Below are positions 39,151 to 50,383 of a stretch of DNA of 64,000 nucleotides, one piece after another. Location of the stretch: contig CAKAKS010000039.1 in NCBI GenBank assembly GCA_916700875.1, forward strand, positions 26,376,315 through 26,440,314, in the 5' to 3' direction. The position numbers and the translations under genes are program-made. The first letter of the stretch is position 1. Every line of letters starts with the position of its first letter. The stretch is from Sebastes aleutianus (Eukaryota > Chordata > Actinopteri > Perciformes > Sebastidae). Under the pieces are notes generated by a model. The model was not told the origin of the DNA. It ran no database searches and was given only the letters and a program-made list of their open reading frames with translations.

Positions 39151-39252
39151 TTATGATAATGTGGTGCTGATGATGCCAAAAGATGAATTATTTCGTTATT
39201 TGTGAAACCTATACTAAAGTATAACTTTACAAGATGCTCCGGCACGCTGCTC

Positions 39253-39500
39253 TATCTCCCCTCTAAAATAACACGTAAAATTACTACTTTATAATATTAT
39301 GACTTTATTCTCATAATACTACGACTTTTTTCTTAAACTTCTGACTTTATTCTCATAATATTAGGATTTTTTTTCTCGTAAACCTTTCACTTTATTCTTA
39401 TAATATTACGACCTTTTTTTCTCGTTAACCTATGACTTTATTCTTGTAATAATATGACTTTATTCTCGAAATCTCAGATAGTTTATTTATTTTTTTCGTA
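39253..39500. repeat. attacgac/actttattctc tandem repeats
   Basis: Repeats of about 22 bp (actttattctcataatat..acgactttttt) are the complement of the minisatellite in the foldback at 59918-60526. Confidence 0.75.
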
Positions 39501-41661
39501 GATTTGCACTTTATATTTGAGAATTTAATTTTTCATTTAATTCTGTTGAGTATTTGTGAATTTTATCTCAATGAGTTATTCTTGTTAACTGTTATGTTTC
39601 CTTTGAAAATTACCTTTTGTGCACTTTGAGTCGTCTGTACCTCCTGGGTTTCCGTAGCTCCTCCCGTCCGTCCCACAGTGTTGTTTTGCATTGCTATTTT
39701 GTTATTTACTTTGAAAATTGAGCCGTTTAAGTTGTAACCTTTGGTATTTAAAGTTTACTGGTGATGCTATTATCTTAGCCAGCTGTATGTTTTTGTTTTT
39801 GACAGTTTAATATAAGTTCAGAGGATGTTTTAATGTATGCAATGTAATGTTAAATCTGTTATTTTGCATGTTGCAGAGACCAGAAGACAATTAATGAGTT
39901 TTATTGTCTTCTGCAGGTGTTTCTTTGAGAAATGTCTGTTTCTGTTCAGTCATCCAGCCACTTGTGCCTTTTTACTTTGCCCACCAGATGTCACTGTTTT
40001 CATGTTCTATACTGATTCTCCAGCTTTTGAGGAGATTTTTTGTTATAATTCACTGTAGGTCAGATGTTTTTCAGCCAATTTTGGTAGCTCTTGGCAGTTA
40101 ATTACTTTGTACACTAACAAATTGCACAATTTGAGGTAAATACATACTTTAATGCCATTTTAATGTATCTGTAGAGTAAAATGAGCCCCACACAGTGTTG
40201 TTTTGCATTGCTGAAGGTGCAGAGGTGCAGAAAAAAAGTGACCAGAAGACAACTAATGAGTTTTATTGTCTTCTGCAGGAGCAAGTAAATGTTGGAAAAC
40301 AGTCCAAGTGTCGACTCCTTCTATCCCCCACTCATTTACGCAGACATCATGGCAGGGAGATTTGTCTTTTGGTCAAAAATCAATAGACAGCTGAAAATGT
40401 AAGTCCTATTTCTTGTGAATGAGTTCAAGTGAGTTGAGGTTAAAACGTTTTTCACAGTAATATTTGCAAGACTGCATCTCCACAACATAGCAAACAACAG
40501 GCCACAAACGTCATGATATGGGTCACATTTCACCATCACCAATCACCATCCAATTTCATACATACTAATTCCAAGCAAGTATTGTGCAAGTAAAACGACA
40601 TTTACTCAAAAAAATGGCAGCATGCATAATAATTCTGCTTGATTTACAGAGGAAATACATGAAAATACATATACATACAGATGTTAGTGAGGAAGCTCTT
40701 GAAATCGAAGAGCTAATTATATTTTTTGGGGGAAAAACATTTTGCTTTCTCTTTGTAAAGTAAAATTGCCATTGCTATTCTGTGTTGAGATACAGCTTAT
40801 GGTGTCAAAACAGTCAATAAGTATTCTCAAAGAAATGTCAAGTTACGTTACTTGTAAAATAAAATGCACAAATAAATGCAGAGTGATTTGTATCTGTAAA
40901 TCTGTATCTGTCCTCTAATTTACAACTCGTATATCATCATTTGTAAATAAATACAACAGTTATACAAATACATTGTCATATTTTTACTAAAACATCCCCA
41001 TTAGCGTGGCTTAATGACATTCACAACCCTTATATTCATTTGAAAATCATCAATTTGGCATTTTGAAATGGAAACGTAGTTGTGAATTTCAACGGATCCC
41101 TGTGGATCCTTTTGAGACTGATTTACCATGCCGTTATGGTGTCAAAACAATCTCATCAGTATTCACAAACAAATGCCAAGTTATGTAACTAACACAAATA
41201 AATGCAGAGTTATTTGTATCTGTAAATCTCTATCTATAGGCTATCTGTGCCTCTAATTTACAACTCGTATATCATCATTTGTACATCAACTTAGTATTTT
41301 TCAAAAGAAATACATTTGTGAGTCTAAAAGGATTTCCTTCGAACAATGCTAAGTTGATGTATGTACACAGAGCATCCTGAAGGACAGACTCTACCCAGCT
41401 CACTCTCTGTTCAGGTGGAGGAAATCAGGATACAACCTGAGGCACCACAGGCCAGAGAGCATCTCCACTCACAGAGCACTAAACGGTTTCACAACAGCTT
41501 CTTCCCAGCTACAATAAGACTGGTGGCAAAGGACGTTAAAGAGGGACACAAATACGCCACACCTCACCTCCATACCATTATTGACAAACAGTACACCTGA
41601 ACTGAATGGACTGTAATGCTGTGCAATATGCTGCCTTCCACTGTGTAATTGTCTGAAATAT

Positions 41662-42903
41662 ACTGGAAAAACAAAGTTTGGAAACTTGTGTTTGGTGGAT
41701 TATTTCTCTGTTGTTACAATGCTAATGGTCATTGTATTTTACATGGTTGGAAAGCCTGTTTATTTACCTTCACAATGATGTCCAACTTGTAAGGATCATG
41801 CATTTGTGGGATGAGCAGCACAGCTGATTATGTCGGTAGCGCCCAAGAAAAATTTGCCAAAATGCTCTGCCAATGGTAAACAGTGTATTGTCATAAGGCT
41901 ACCAGGAAGCCTGCAATGACTGCCCTTCACCGTCAGGCCCGTTTGCGCTGGTGTCGACAACACAGACAATGGAACCTGAACATGTGGGGGAATGTCATGT
42001 TCAGTGATGAGTCCAGGTTCTGTCTGCGAAAGTTGGGTGGCAGGGTCAAAGTATGGAGATGACGTGGAGAACGCTATGCTGATTGTTGCACCGATGGAGT
42101 AACAGCTTTTGGTGGGGGCATCTCCCTCATTGGCAAAACAAGGCTTGTCATCATTGAAGGCCATCTCAATGCAGTGAGATATCGGGATGAGATTCTGCAG
42201 CCAGTGGCGATCCCATATCTCCACAATCTGGGACCTGACTTCATCCTCCAAGATGACAACGCTCGCCCCCACAGAGCCAGGGTTATCACAGACTACCTAC
42301 ACAATGTGGGAGTAGAGAGAATGGAACGGCCTGCCAAGAGTCCAGACCTCAACCCAATTCAACACTTGTGGGATCAGCTTGGGCGTGCTGTACGTGTTAG
42401 AGTGACCAACACAACCACGCTGGCTGACCTGCAACGAATCCTGGTTGAGGAATGGAACGCCATCCCACAGCAACGTGTGACCAGCATGAGGAGGAGGTGC
42501 CAGGCTGTTGTGGCTGCGTATGGATCTTCCACCGCTACTGAGGCTCCTGACATATTGTATTAAATGAATAAAGTGTAAAATAGCTAATATGTCTTGTTTG
42601 TTCCTTGTTACTGATAGAGAGTTCAATCATCCAATCCACCAAACAACTCACAACAAGAGTCAACAACAACAGGAGAATACACTGTTTACCATTGACGGAG
42701 CATTTTGGCAAATTTTTCTTGGGCGCTACCCACATAATCAGCTGTGCTGCTCATCCCACAAATGCATGATCCTTACAAGTTGGACATTATTGCGAAGGTA
42801 AATAAACAGGCTTTCCAACCATGTAAAATACAATGACAATTAGCATTGTAACAACAGAGAGATAATCCATCAAACACAAGTTTCCGAACTTTGTTTTTCC
42901 AGT
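41662..42903 (+). mobile_element. second-family Tc1-like element with long inverted repeats
   Basis: The ends (ctggaaaaacaaagtttgga... and its inverse ending tttgtttttccag) form inverted repeats of about 170 bp, next to TA-rich sequence. The interior is a decayed Tc1-type transposase on the plus strand. It is unrelated in sequence to the 1,621-bp Tc1 copies. Confidence 0.85.
41905..42563 (+). pseudogene. Tc1-like transposase remnant
   Basis: One frame gives RLRWCRQHRQWNLNMWGNVMFSDESRF (split in the element by a TGA after VKVWR at about 42060), then IEGHLNAVRYRDEIL, ILQDDNARPHRA and SPDLNPIQHLWDQLGR: the catalytic DDE blocks in order. The N-terminal DNA-binding part and a few residues after the stop are missing. 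Confidence 0.85.
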
Positions 42904-42963
42904 TTATATTAATTATTTCTTTTTTTAAATATTTTTCTGAGAGCTACAAGTTCTTTTAACATG

Positions 42964-43000
42964 GTCATGGAGCATATATATATATATATATATACTGTAT
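42964..43000. repeat. (TA)n microsatellite
   Basis: A short TA run in the right half of the interrupted LINE tail. Confidence 0.8.
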
Positions 43001-43655
43001 ATTTGTATTCTGGGGGTATCGTTCATATGCAGAGGGTAGTTTAGTTTATTTATTGACTACACTGAGGATGTTTTATATTTTAATAATTGATTTATTTATT
43101 GTGTTGAGTTGAATGTGCTACTTATTTTGTACAGTAATTACCTTGTGCCTTTTCTACCTTTTTTCTTTTCTTAAAGCTGACTCGGTGTAAACTGCTCAGA
43201 ATTCCAATGTACTTATATTAGGAGCAAATGGCAAATAAAACTCTTGAATCTTGAATCTTGAATGTACAAATGATGTTATATATTTATAAGAGGCACAGAT
43301 CGAGATTTACAGGTAAAGATAGAGATTTAAAGATATAGGCTACAAATCACTCTGCATTTATTTGTGCATTGTGTTTTACGAGTTACATTACTTGACATTT
43401 ATTTGTGCAATACTCAAGAGACTGTTTTGACAGCACACAGCTCTGGCATTATGATAGAGGTGTCACCTGCCCTAACAGGTGTATTATGGTCAGGATGTGG
43501 TTATACAGGTTGTCACACTTACTCACTCATACTTTTAGGCCTAGACTACTTGTAATGTATTATTGTGTCAGCAGCCTGATGAAACAAAGACAACTTGAGA
43601 TGAAACAGTTATGAAATGTAGTAATTAAGGGATTATGACAGGAGCATCAACTCAC

Positions 43656-43751
43656 CTGCTGTGCTAATGAAGCCTGTGACGTCGGCACTACTCTGTATCC
43701 ATGGTAACAGCAAAGCATGATGACGGTCAACATGCTGCCTTCCAGGACTGT
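43656..43751 (-). other. possible minus-strand exon (unassigned)
   Basis: A strong acceptor (cattttcag) and a strong donor (gtgagt) on the minus strand bound 96 bp, exactly 32 codons. One frame is open throughout and contains a hydrophobic stretch (MLTVIMLCC). It could be an upstream ano10 exon or part of another gene. No family match is recognised. Confidence 0.3.
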
Positions 43752-43936
43752 CTGAAAATGTTGTAATTTAAAAAAAACAAGTTTAGATTACATATGCCAC
43801 CTAATCCAACAAAGCATAATTCTGTATCAATAATGAGTACACAGGCAGTTTAAATAGTACACGTATGGGTTACAGAGCACGAAAGCCTTAGCAATAAGTA
43901 AAGTTTTTAGTTGGTTTTTTTAAGTTTTTGGTGCAT

Positions 43937-44310
43937 AAAGTTTTTATGCACCAAATATCTGGAACAAGCTCCCAAAACACTGCAGGACATCTCCAACTCT
44001 GAGTTCTTTTAAATCAAAGCTTAAAACTTTCCTGTTTGCTGTTGCTGCCTTTTATTAAACCAATATTAATGATCTAATACTGCACTAGAGCTTTTACTCT
44101 TGTGTGTTATACTCTATTTTAGCTTCTCTCCTAGCTTTTATTTTTAGCTTGTTTTTATTTTCTAATCTTTAATGTTTTTATGTTTTTATAACTGTTTTAA
44201 TTATGTCTTAATGTTCTTTTTGCACTTTGTCACAATGTTCTTGAATGTTTATGTGAAGCACTTTGAATTGCCCTGTTGCTGAAAGCTGCCTTGCCTTGCC
44301 TTTTAATCAG
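43937..44310 (+). mobile_element. L2-like LINE 3' tail
   Basis: Shows the end of the reading frame (ccaaatatctggaacaagct...tttaaatcaaagcttaaaac), the 3' UTR and the gtgaagcactttgaattgcc...ttgccttgcctt terminal repeats typical of fish L2 elements. Confidence 0.65.
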
Positions 44311-44329
44311 TAGCCCACATTATTCAATT

Positions 44330-44690
44330 ACATCCAAAATCAAGGAGCTGGTATCATTAAATATTTTTAAATCTAAAATGAAGGCTTTAGAAGCAGACTC
44401 TATGGCGTGCCAATGTTTTTAGCCCCCTTGTTGTACAGCTGACTCCCAGAAAAGTTCCCTTTTTGTCCCCCCATTTGTCTTTAGATAGTTCTCTTTTAAT
44501 GCAAATTTTAGTGCTTTTAGTGTTTGTGAATTGTATTTTATATCTCTATTTGTGTCTGTGTCTGCAACTTTGTGTTCTTGCTGCTGACCATCTTGGCCAG
44601 GTCTCCCTTGGAAAAGAGGTTCTTAATCTCAATGGGACTAACCTGGTTAAATAAAGGTTAAATCAAATAAAATAAAAAAATAAATAAATC
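44330..44690 (+). mobile_element. second LINE 3' tail
   Basis: Contains ggccaggtctcccttggaaa...atctcaatgggactaacctggttaaataaaggttaaatcaaataaa, a common fish LINE tail. The 5' part is missing. Confidence 0.55.
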
Positions 44691-45135
44691 ACATCCTCTC
44701 CATCAGAAATTCAAAAGGAGTAGCAGATCAAATAGGAGATTCCTGCAGAAAAAAATGAGAACAACAAGGTATAGCAAATCTTTTGTGCCGACGGCAATTA
44801 GACTTCTGAATGAGAGGTAAATAGGCTGTAGCCCACCCTACACTGTATACTGTTTTGGACGGTGTTTCTCTGTATACTAAGATTGTTGGATTGCACTTTG
44901 TATAGAGTTTATATTTTATATTGTGGAGGGTGTATTTTTTTGTACCGGCGGTATTGTACTGGATGTTCTGCTAGTGTGTGTGTGTGTGGGTGTGTGTGTG
45001 TGCTGGAGGGGGGAGTGTGCGCAGGATCCTGGGAAATGTGTGAGGTTTTTTATATGTTGTTTTTATGAGACGTGTATATGACCACATGAATTTCCCCTTG
45101 TGGGATAATAAAGTTGACCTTTGACCTTTGAGATC
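44691..45135 (+). mobile_element. Rex1/CR1-like LINE 3' tail
   Basis: Ends in gaatttccccttgtgggata-ataaag followed by ttgacctttgacctttga, the short-repeat tail of Rex1/CR1-type LINEs. A GT-rich stretch (44970-45003) lies inside it. Confidence 0.65.
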
Positions 45136-45339
45136 TCTTAATTCTGACTATAATGGAAAGCAAAATAAAGTCTGTCCGTTGCTTTGTGAAACAAACCACC
45201 AACAATCAAACGTTTCCATCTATGTTATAAAGATGTTTTAACTTAGACTGTGTTATTGTTACAAATTATTATCATTTCCACACAAAAACAATTCATAAAG
45301 TCCTGGACTTTTTACGCGGACCCTGAACGCAGCAGCAGT

Positions 45340-45433
45340 TGACCGGAAGGTTGTCTCACAGCCTCACAGCTGGAGCATCTGGAGCAGAGCAGCTCTGAGT
45401 GTCAACTGAACTGGACGCTTTGCCTCTTTGACT
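45340..45433 (+). promoter_or_regulatory. lcat: putative lcat promoter / non-coding first exon
   Basis: A ccggaag ETS-type motif at 45343-45349 is followed by about 85 bp that end in a consensus donor (gtaagt after 45433). An acceptor after a (CT)n tract at 45818 would join it to the coding exon. No transcript evidence is available. Confidence 0.35.
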
Positions 45434-45755
45434 GTAAGTAGTCTCAAACAAATGTTTTTTACTACACAATGTGAGTTTAATAACATCTGTTTTTAATGAA
45501 CTTTAAACTGGCATGCCTTCACTGTTAATTTAAAAAGAATAATCATGAGTAAAAAGACAAAAACATTAACTTCTAACTTAAAGCTCTCTGTCAATCATTG
45601 ACATGCTGTTGTTTAAATAAATACATGTGATCTGGAGGAAGATCAATAAGGGCAATGGGACATTACACGTTGTGTTTGCCTGCTTGTGTCCTACTAGTTG
45701 GATATTATTGTACACCAGGTGTTTTAGTCATAGTTTTACAGTTGACCAGGTAATG

Positions 45756-45758
<3 letters not shown>

Positions 45759-45803
<45 letters not shown>
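45759..45803 (+). repeat. (CT)22 microsatellite before lcat start
   Basis: A pure CT run about 70 bp upstream of the lcat ATG, just upstream of a plausible acceptor (cgagcag, AG at 45817-45818). Confidence 0.95.
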
Positions 45804-45806
<3 letters not shown>

Positions 45807-45875
45807 CGCCTCGAGCAGCTCTAACACACACCGAGACAAAGCCCCGTGCAGCACCGCCGCTGTGTGACAGTAAAC

Positions 45876-46026
45876 ATGGGACCCTCAGGGCGCCTCTGCT
45901 CGGTGCTGCTGCTGGTGTGTCTGCTCGGGCTGCAGCACTCCTCAGGTTTCTGGATCATCAACGTGGTCTTCCCACCAAACGCTAAACCCAGAGTAGCAAG
46001 CAACAGCACTCCACCACTCATTATAG
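45876..46026 (+). CDS. lcat: lcat coding exon 1, signal peptide
   Basis: Residues 1-50 and the first base of 51. LLLVCLLGLQ forms the signal-peptide core, followed by FWIINVVFPPN, the mature LCAT N-terminus. The donor is gtaagc. Confidence 0.92.
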
Positions 46027-49000
46027 GTAAGCACAGGGAGTGTTGTTGTGGTTATAATGTTTCTGTAGAATCTCAGTTGTCAGACTATCTTAATGCATAT
46101 CCAGATTTACCCAGAGCAGGCATCAGGGGCCCTGAAAGCTCTTCCATGCTATAAGTATATGTCATCTGGTTTAAGTGCTAATTTAATTGAAAATCTATTT
46201 GGGAGTAGCCTATGCCAGTGATTGTCAAAGTGGGGTCCAGGGAATAATTTGCTATAAATTATAAAATGTTGCTGTATCATTAAAACCTGCATATCTACTA
46301 GGCCCGTCAAACGGTTAAAATATTTAATCGTGATTAAACGCATGATTGTCCGTGATCATTTTTAAAAAATCTGCCAGCTTCAGCCAAGTGAGACTGAACC
46401 AAAACAGTGAAGTTACAGTCTGTAAAACCAAAAAAATAAGCTGAAAGACTCTAAAACACTCCATAGACGTTAATCGCAAATTAATCACACATTTTGTATG
46501 TGTTCAAAATGTACTTTAAAGGGAGATTTGTCAAGTATTTAAAACTCTGATCAACATGGGAGTGGACAAATGTATTTGCTTTACGCAAATGTATGTATTT
46601 ATTGATTATTGGAAATCAATTTACAACACAAAACAATGACAAATATTGTCCAGAAACCCTCACAGGTACTGCATTTAGCATAACAAATATGCTCAAATCA
46701 TAACATGGCAAACTGCAGCCCAACAGGCAACAACAGCTGTCAGTGTGTCAGTGTGCTGACTTGATTATGACTTGCCCCAAACTGCATGTGATTATCATAA
46801 AGTGGGCATGTCTGTAAAGGGGAGACTCGTGGGTACCCATAGAACCCATTTACATTCACATATCTTGAGGTCAGAGGGCAGGGACCCCTTTTAAAATGGC
46901 CATGACAGTTTTTCCTCACATTTTAGCATACGTTCGGTGAGTTATTTATTGAGATTATTTATCGGGCAGTTTCTGTTAAAACAAGACACAAACCAACGTA
47001 ACAACTTGTCTTTCAGTGAATTTCATAAAAAGGCATACATTAATAACTAAAGCATCTGCAGATGGACTCACGAGCACAGCCACCTGTTGTGGACTGTGGC
47101 AAGTGAGCCCCGAATACAAAGAGTAGTCAGTATTTATACATTTAAAGCATAACATGAAGATAAGTGCAAAGAAGAAAAGAAGAGAAGGATAGAAAGTGTA
47201 TCAATGCGTCAGCACACAGCAGACAACAGAGCATCACAAGACATAACAAGTATTTCAGCAATCTGTTGTTTGCAGTTACAGAGAAACAAAATGTCAGGTC
47301 ACTGTACTATGGTGACGAAGTTGAACATGTGAGGCCCTGAGATTGTCTAAAGGTACAGTGTTAAACTGCAGATATGAAAATTGCCATTACAAGCTACATT
47401 GAGAAACTATGACGACAGTTATATTGAGCAACAGCGATGGGAGACCAAATGCGTCATGTGTCTTCAGATGCTAGCGATGAAGCCATGAATCCAGCCAAGC
47501 TTAACTGACATCTGATTACAAAGCAACTGAATTTCAGGGCAAAACAAAGTGGTGTTAACATGATTAAAATTGAAATGTGTTTCTGTTTATCACTAACAAA
47601 AAGGTCCGAAATATTTAGGTTGAAAAGTTTTAGGATACCATTTGTTACAAGTACTACTAAGAGTACAAATGGTAGTAAACATTATACCTAGTTGGTGTTA
47701 CGATAATGAGGGGGTCCTTTGAAAACTTTCTCCCCTGTAAGGGGTCCCTAGACCCAAAAAGTTGGGGAACCCCTGACCTACGCACCACAGTACCAACTGA
47801 CATGATAAGGGCCTTAAGGTGGGTCTTGCTTTATTGTCTAATCTTGAGGTCAAGTTTAAATACCTTGTTATTTTGATTCTGTACTTGTTGCATATTCCTA
47901 AATAGGTTTGTTTTTAATCAAATTATCTCACAGCAAACCTGCGACCAAGTGGTTTTCCAGCATAGAAAAAGTGTAACGGGAGAAACGAGGGGTTAATAAC
48001 AGCCAAGCAGCTTATTTTTCTAACTTTCTATCTTTCTATGCATCTATCTATCTATCTGATGTCCAGGCTATCAGTGAGGTTGCACTCTGTACATTTGACC
48101 TTTGACCCTGTATTTTACTGTTTGTGTCCTGCTTATGTAGGTCATACTAAGGCTTTGGGGTCAAAACATGATCCAGTGGTCATGCTCTTCATCGACCCTC
48201 CACACTTCAGCTGTAGGCTTAACCATTTTTTGGTCAAGACATAATGTATGTCCCTCTTCCCTTTACAATTCATGATCCCTTATTAATTTCAACTTCAAAC
48301 ATCTCTCACATCAATTCACGTCAATGTCAAGTGGGACAGGAAGAAGCACACTAGTGATACACAAGTGTTTCAAAATAAAATCTATTTTCTTTACTGTTTT
48401 TTTTAGCTTCGTAAGTAAAATTGTGTGGTTTGTCTGAGACCTCCCAGGGCAGGCAGATCATCATCACGAGTGTCGGTTCTGGCCGGCGGGCCATATAATG
48501 CCCAGGCTCTGCTCTAAAGTAAGGTCACCCACCCAGATAGAGGAAGGCTGCCAAGTACATTGTACTGGTACTGTATACCTGTTCCTGTGATTTTTGTCTT
48601 CATGCGGTCAAGGCCCAGTTTCATAAAGATATACTTTGACTATGGCTTAGATCAAACTTTAAATAGATGTCTAAATTCACCTGTTCCACGAAGCTGTCTA
48701 GTAGGACTAACTAGGACTAATTAGCTATGAATCCTGGGTAAATTCAGACTTTTTTTTTTAAGTAAAAAACATGGCTGAAGCAACCGCGTCGCTCAGCTCC
48801 CTTCACTAATTACCATGAAATTTGTGTTCCTGTAAAATGAAGTGCTACCCATGATTTTTATCACAGATTATCTGTCTCATGCACTACTGTCAGGATATAG
48901 TGACATTTTTATGAAAATAACTTTTTTTATCATATTTGCTCACAGTTACCGACTGCAGCTTTAATTGTGTAAGTACAAACTAATATACAGTAAAATGTGT

Positions 49001-50308
49001 TATTAACTACTGGCCTTCACTGAGTCTGTGACATCAAAAGACAGTAAAGTAAGGTATTATAGAAACTTGATTGTGATATAGTGCAGTAAAAACATCTGCA
49101 CAACCTTCTTCATCTTCTACACATATATTAGGGGTTCTAAAAGGCTATTGGTCAAACTGGGCGTCTACTTTTGCAGTTCATCCTTTGCAGTCACCATGTA
49201 ATCAGCGTGTTTGGCATTGACTCTATGTGCAAAACATAATATAAGTCACCGATTAAACTGATTTGTTATTCAAGAGAGTAGGTTTTGTGTCAGCTTAAGA
49301 TTACACTGCAGGATATTTTCTCTTCCCTCCGCTTATGACTCTTTGTTTGCAGTCAAGAGGTCACTGTCCAGTGAACTGCAGAGGAGCTCCCAGTCGAGGG
49401 TTTCCACGTATTGAAAAGTTGAGAAATCACTTGCAAATATCTGACGAAACGCAGAGAAAACCTGCCGTTTAGTCATAATGAACATTTTACTACGTACTTC
49501 ACTTGTTTTTAGATCCACTGTAATGTCACACATTCTGCAAGATATTGTGCAAAAACAATTTTTTGCAATAAAAAACAGCTTTATTTACAGCCAAGGTTAA
49601 TATTGGCCAGAATCTTCAGATTCAGTTATGAAATGAAGGATGTTACAAAAGGACCAAAGTTAAGATTGTACATACTTTATTTATATTTCCTATCTGCAGA
49701 GCCGTCCCGAACATTTTTGGGACCCAAAGTTGAGTTTAAACCTCAGTCCTTCTCAACTGTAACAGTTTCCCTCTTATACACTAGAAAGGCTTTATTTTAA
49801 CCCAAACCATGACCTTTTCCTAAACCTAACCACGTAAGTTTGTTGCCTAAACCTGAGGAGATTTCTGGCAGAAAGCCCTGAAGCAAACCTCTCCAATGTG
49901 CCAAACAAGACTGTTCAATGACAGGCGACCTACAGCAGTAGTTATTCAACCTTTTGAACTGGTGACCCCTAAAAATATGGCAAAGTTAACTTGAGACTAG
50001 GGATGGGACGATAAAGAATTTGATTGCAGATCATGATAAAAAAACACGGTAACGCTTCATTTTACAGGTCCGCAAATTTAATCAATTTCAGTTATGAATA
50101 TCCTCACTAGAGTGACTTGAAAAAGATGTCTAGCTTGCTATCATCGAAGAAAAGTGAAAAATAGGAATTCATGGAATTTCCATGTAAGAAAGAACAGACA
50201 CAATGTTGCCATTTTTTATTTTATTTATCCTTTATTTATTCCTTTATGATTTATGATAACCTTATTTAAAATAGTCTGGTTGTTTGTTTTTCAATAAAAA
50301 GGATGTTC

Positions 50309-50383
<75 letters not shown>

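Larger units (their letters stand above)
41361..43262 (+). mobile_element. LINE 3' end interrupted by a Tc1-like element
   Basis: The left part (41361-41661) encodes the end of a LINE ORF (FHNSFFPATIRLV-type residues). The right part (42904-43262) ends in aataaaactcttgaatcttgaatcttgaat, a short-repeat LINE tail. The Tc1-like element at 41662-42903 sits between them. Confidence 0.65.
37271..43655. other. intergenic, mobile-element-rich
   Basis: No gene is supported. It contains a (AAT)n run near 38118, an L2-like LINE tail near 39003-39150, tandem catt-actttat repeats at 39253-39500 and a gagtttta-ttgtcttctgcag duplication near 39890 and 40250. The LINE-plus-Tc1-like composite is at 41361-43262. 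Confidence 0.55.

Noticed and set aside
41361..41600. 79-residue frame with FHNSFFPATIRL, possible host gene
   Set aside because: It matches the end of a LINE reading frame followed by a LINE tail, so it is mobile-element sequence.
49603..49800. 65-residue frame repeated at 58986-59195
   Set aside because: It is present twice only because of the duplication. It has no family motif and the frame is short.
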